DNA of 64,000 bases. It comes from Methylobacterium frigidaeris. GTDB lineage: Bacteria > Pseudomonadota > Alphaproteobacteria > Rhizobiales > Beijerinckiaceae. The notes under the pieces are model-generated. The model was not told the DNA's origin. It made no database searches and worked only from the letters and a program-made list of their open reading frames with translations. The position numbers and the translations under genes were made by a program. Location of the stretch: contig NZ_BPQJ01000018.1 of NCBI RefSeq assembly GCF_022179185.1, positions 1 to 64,000 on the forward strand, given 5' to 3'. This document shows positions 61,462 through 64,000 of this stretch, in pieces; position 1 is the stretch's first letter; each line of letters starts with the position of its first letter.

Positions 61462-61607
61462 CGTATCCGGCTCCCCCGCCTTTCGGGTGTACCGATTCCA
61501 GCCTGGCGGCGCCTCGACGGGCCGGGATCGACAGGCTAGAACCCGCCGACCCGTTACGACACTCGACGCCGACAGCCGTCGCCCCGCGGGCGGCCAGAGG
61601 AGCGCCC

Positions 61608-62366
61608 ATGCCCGAACATCCGTCGTCGGAACAGCCTTTGCCGGAGCAAGGTTCGACCCGCTTCCGCCGCGTGCTGGTGAAGCTCTCCGGAGAGGCGCTG
61701 GCCGCGCCCGACGGCTACTGGCTGCATCCGCCGACCCTGGCGGCGCTCGCCGACGACATCTCCCGGGCGGTGGGCGAGGGTTTCCAGATCGCGCTGGTGG
61801 TCGGCGGCGGCAACGTGATCAGGGGCGCCCGGGTCTCGGCGGCGGGCTGGATCGACCGCGCCACGGGCGATTCGCTGGGCATGATGGCGACGGTGATGAA
61901 CTCGCTCGCGCTGGAGACGGCGCTGAACGCCGCGGGCGTCACCGCCCGCACCATGTCGGCGGTGTCGATGCCGACGATCTGCGAGACCTATGCCCGCCAG
62001 CCGGCCCTGCACCACCTCGACAAGGGCCAGGTCGTGGTGCTGGCCGGCGGCACCGGCAACCCGTACTTCACCACCGACACCGCCGCGGTCCTGCGCGCCG
62101 CCGAGCTGAAATGCGACGCGGTGCTGAAGGCCACCCAGGTCGACGGCGTCTATTCCGCCGATCCGAAGACGAACCCGGACGCGGTGCGCTACGAGCGGCT
62201 GAGCCACGACGAGGCGATCGCCCGCGACCTCAAGGTGATGGACACCGCCGCCTTCGCGCTCGCCCGCGACGGCGGCCTGCCGCTGATCGTCGGCTCCGTG
62301 CACGCCCCGAGCTCCGTGACGGCGATCCTCACCGGCGCCGCACCCTCGACCCTGGTGGCGCCGTAA
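61608..62366 (+). CDS. pyrH: UMP kinase
   Basis: A 252-residue hexameric UMP kinase (amino acid kinase fold), making UDP in pyrimidine synthesis. It has a short non-conserved N-terminus of about 15 residues, then RFRRVLVKLSGEALAAPDG, ALVVGGGNVIRGA, DSLGMMATVMNSLALETALNAAG, VLAGGTGNPYFTTDTAAVLRAAE, KATQVDGVYSADP and the C-terminal VMDTAAFALARDGGLPLIV. All are typical of PyrH. It sits between tsf and frr, as in most proteobacteria. Confidence 0.96.
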   Translation: MPEHPSSEQPLPEQGSTRFRRVLVKLSGEALAAPDGYWLHPPTLAALADDISRAVGEGFQIALVVGGGNVIRGARVSAAGWIDRATGDSLGMMATVMNSLALETALNAAGVTARTMSAVSMPTICETYARQPALHHLDKGQVVVLAGGTGNPYFTTDTAAVLRAAELKCDAVLKATQVDGVYSADPKTNPDAVRYERLSHDEAIARDLKVMDTAAFALARDGGLPLIVGSVHAPSSVTAILTGAAPSTLVAP

Positions 62367-62507
62367 TCGGCGTCGCACCCATGAAGCCTCCCCTCCTGAC
62401 GATTTGCGGCAGGTCGGGTTTTGGTTCATTGAAGCCGGATCAGGGCGGACCCGGCACGGGCGCGCCCTAACTCCCGTTTTCCTCCAGACGCCTCGGGACG
62501 CGCAGGA

Positions 62508-63074
62508 ATGGCCTCTCCTCCCCCCTTCGACCTCAACGACATCAAGCGGCGCATGCAGGGCGCGCTGAACTCCCTGAAGCACGATCTCGGCTCGCTGCGC
62601 ACTGGCCGGGCCACGCCCTCGCTCCTCGACCCGATCCAGGTCGACGCCTACGGCGCCGCGATGTCGATGGCGCAGGTCGCCACCATCAGCGTGCCGGAGC
62701 CGCGGCTGCTCAGCGTCTCGGTGTGGGACCGCGGCATGGTGGCGGCGGTCGAGAAGGCGATCCGCGAATCCGACCTCGGCCTCAACCCGATGACCGAGGG
62801 CCAGACCATCCGCTTGCGCATCCCCGAGATGAACGAGCAGCGCCGCAAGGAGATGGTCAAGGTCGCGCACAAATACGCCGAGGAGGCCCGCGTCGCGGTC
62901 CGCCACGTCCGCCGCGATGGTCTCGACCACCTCAAGAAGCTCGAGAAGGACGGCGCCATCAGCCAGGACGACGAGAAGCGCCAGGCCGACCAGGTGCAGA
63001 AGGCGACCGACCAGCACATCGCCGAGGTCGACCAGACCCTGGCGGCCAAGGAGAAGGAGATCATGCAGGTCTGA
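62508..63074 (+). CDS. frr: Ribosome recycling factor
   Basis: A 188-residue RRF, normal length. The N-terminal helix (DLNDIKRRMQGALNSLKHDLGSLRTGRATPSLLD), VDAYGAAMSMAQVATISVPEPRLLSV, IRESDLGLNPMTEGQTIRLRIPEMNEQRRKEMVK and the C-terminal long helices are all conserved. With EF-G it splits post-termination ribosomes. It follows pyrH by 141 bases, with uppS 30 bases downstream. Confidence 0.96.
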   Translation: MASPPPFDLNDIKRRMQGALNSLKHDLGSLRTGRATPSLLDPIQVDAYGAAMSMAQVATISVPEPRLLSVSVWDRGMVAAVEKAIRESDLGLNPMTEGQTIRLRIPEMNEQRRKEMVKVAHKYAEEARVAVRHVRRDGLDHLKKLEKDGAISQDDEKRQADQVQKATDQHIAEVDQTLAAKEKEIMQV

Positions 63075-63104
63075 CGATCGGACCGGCATGACAGGAAAGA
63101 GCGC

Positions 63105-63989
63105 GTGGGGAGCGCGGAGTCGGGCAACGGCTCCGCCGGGGTCGGGGCCAGCATGGCAGGCGACAGCGAGACGGTGACCCTGCTGGAGGCAGGCCAGGAT
63201 CGGGGCCAGGACCAGGGCCAAGACCAGGGCCACTCGGCGGCCTGCCCAAGCCCGACGGGCGGGTCCTCCCCCGGCGGGACGATGCCGAACCACGTCGCCA
63301 TCATCATGGACGGCAACGGCCGCTGGGCCGCCCGCCGCGGGCTGCCTCGCGTCGAGGGCCATCGCCGCGGGGTCGAGGCGGTGCGCCGTGCCGTGCGCTC
63401 GGCGATCGACCTGCGGATCCCCTACCTCACCATCTACAGCTTCTCCTCCGAGAACTGGCGCAGGCCCGCCGCCGAGGTGGCGGACCTGATGGGTCTGCTC
63501 AAGCTGTTCGTGCGCCGCGACCTCGCCGACCTGCACGCCAACGGCGTCCGGGTGCGGATCATCGGCGAGCGCGACGGCCTGCCGGGCGACATCGCCGGCC
63601 TCCTGCGCGAGGCCGAGGAGCGCACTGCCCGCAACACCAGGCTGACCCTGGTCGTGGCGTTCAACTATGGTGGGCGCCAGGAGATCCTGCGCGCCGTGCG
63701 AAGCCTCGCCCGGGCCGTCGCCGAAGGGCGCCTTGCGCCGGAGGTGATCGACGCCGCCGCGATGACGGCCGCGCTCGACACCGATGGCATCCCCGATCCC
63801 GACCTCGTCATCCGCACCTCCGGCGAGCAGCGGGTGTCGAACTTCCTGACTTGGCAGACCGCCTATTCCGAGTTCGTGTTCGTGCCGGATTTCTGGCCGG
63901 ACTTCGACCACGCCACCTTCCTCGCGGCGATCGGCGAGTTCCAGAGCCGCGACCGCCGCTTCGGCGGCCTCAGCGCCCGGGCGGGGTGA
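63105..63989 (+). CDS. uppS: Isoprenyl transferase (undecaprenyl diphosphate synthase)
   Basis: A 294-residue cis-prenyltransferase making the C55 carrier lipid for peptidoglycan and polysaccharides. The catalytic HVAIIMDGNGRWAARRGLPRVEGHRRG begins near residue 64. YLTIYSFSSENWRRP and the C-terminal DLVIRTSGEQRVSNFLTWQTAYSEF are all present. The core alone is about 230 residues. GTG 63105 (after AGGAAAG) gives a 60-residue N-terminal extension with the low-complexity repeat GQDRGQDQGQDQG near residues 40-52. An ATG at 63153 is the alternative. The stop overlaps the next start (TGATG). Confidence 0.93.
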   Translation: MGSAESGNGSAGVGASMAGDSETVTLLEAGQDRGQDQGQDQGHSAACPSPTGGSSPGGTMPNHVAIIMDGNGRWAARRGLPRVEGHRRGVEAVRRAVRSAIDLRIPYLTIYSFSSENWRRPAAEVADLMGLLKLFVRRDLADLHANGVRVRIIGERDGLPGDIAGLLREAEERTARNTRLTLVVAFNYGGRQEILRAVRSLARAVAEGRLAPEVIDAAAMTAALDTDGIPDPDLVIRTSGEQRVSNFLTWQTAYSEFVFVPDFWPDFDHATFLAAIGEFQSRDRRFGGLSARAG

Positions 63990-64000
63990 TGGCGGGCAAC
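63989..64000 (+). CDS. Start of next gene (probably cdsA), truncated by window end
   Basis: ATG at 63989 overlaps the uppS stop (TGATG), and only four codons are visible. In most proteobacteria uppS is followed by cdsA, phosphatidate cytidylyltransferase, so that gene is expected. The residues seen (MAGN) prove nothing by themselves. Confidence 0.4.

Noticed and set aside
59171..62470. A 1099-codon plus-strand frame across rpsB, tsf and pyrH
   Set aside because: It is a shadow in a second frame of three unmistakable conserved genes and is Arg/Gly-rich without motifs.

Overview
The window looks like a chromosomal segment of a high-GC alphaproteobacterium of the order Hyphomicrobiales (Rhizobiales), most likely Methylobacterium or a close relative. 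This is inferred from the GC-rich codon use, the lipid A very-long-chain fatty acid cluster (acpXL to lpxXL type), the C-terminally extended ribosomal protein S2, the alphaproteobacterial initiator tRNA, and the many GTG/TTG starts with ATGA/GTGA overlaps. No phage, insertion sequence, CRISPR array or conjugation gene was recognised.

Layout. Positions 1-4200 hold the 3' part of an initiator tRNA with its terminator, a LysE-type exporter, a frameshifted dihydrodipicolinate-synthase-family pseudogene, a small secreted protein and a pentapeptide-repeat membrane protein. Positions 4635-8027 hold one very large secreted protein (class 3 lipase, RTX, VWA, Calx-beta, RTX) whose 5' third is clearly AT-richer than the rest. 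Positions 8450-11268 (minus) hold an FkbH-like enzyme, a dedicated acyl carrier protein and a second LysE/RhtB exporter. Positions 11487-17371 hold metabolic genes: a molybdopterin oxidoreductase large subunit, DUF2218, an M29 aminopeptidase, a CurA-like reductase and a DUF1223 protein.

Positions 17412-23868 (minus) form a tightly overlapping operon, acpXL-fabZXL-fabF2XL-fabF1XL-fabG-SH3-adh2XL-lpxXL. It is predicted to build the very-long-chain hydroxy fatty acid of lipid A on a special ACP and attach it. Positions 24110-30238 hold an AI-2E-type transporter, a low-complexity secreted protein, a phosphatase, a GGDEF/EAL protein, trehalose-phosphatase and an FKBP isomerase. Positions 30474-35884 (minus) are a complete branched-chain amino acid type ABC operon (livK-H-M-G-F order) with a long hairpin element and tandem repeats between livK and livH. 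An IclR regulator diverges from it.

Positions 36958-44502 hold signalling genes (two proteins with degenerate receivers and an XRE/MmyB regulator divergent from a reductase), topoisomerase IB, a GT4 glycosyltransferase and an ETF-beta-type methyltransferase. Positions 44514-48666 (minus) encode a spermidine/putrescine- or iron-type ABC transporter, with two strong hairpins between the binding-protein gene and the ATPase gene. A patatin-like lipase follows, then ispG, kup and coaBC. Positions 56079-58864 (minus) carry two probable glycosyltransferases, one markedly AT-richer than its surroundings. The right end is the conserved rpsB-tsf-pyrH-frr-uppS block for translation and isoprenoid carrier synthesis. 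It runs into the start of the next gene, expected to be cdsA.
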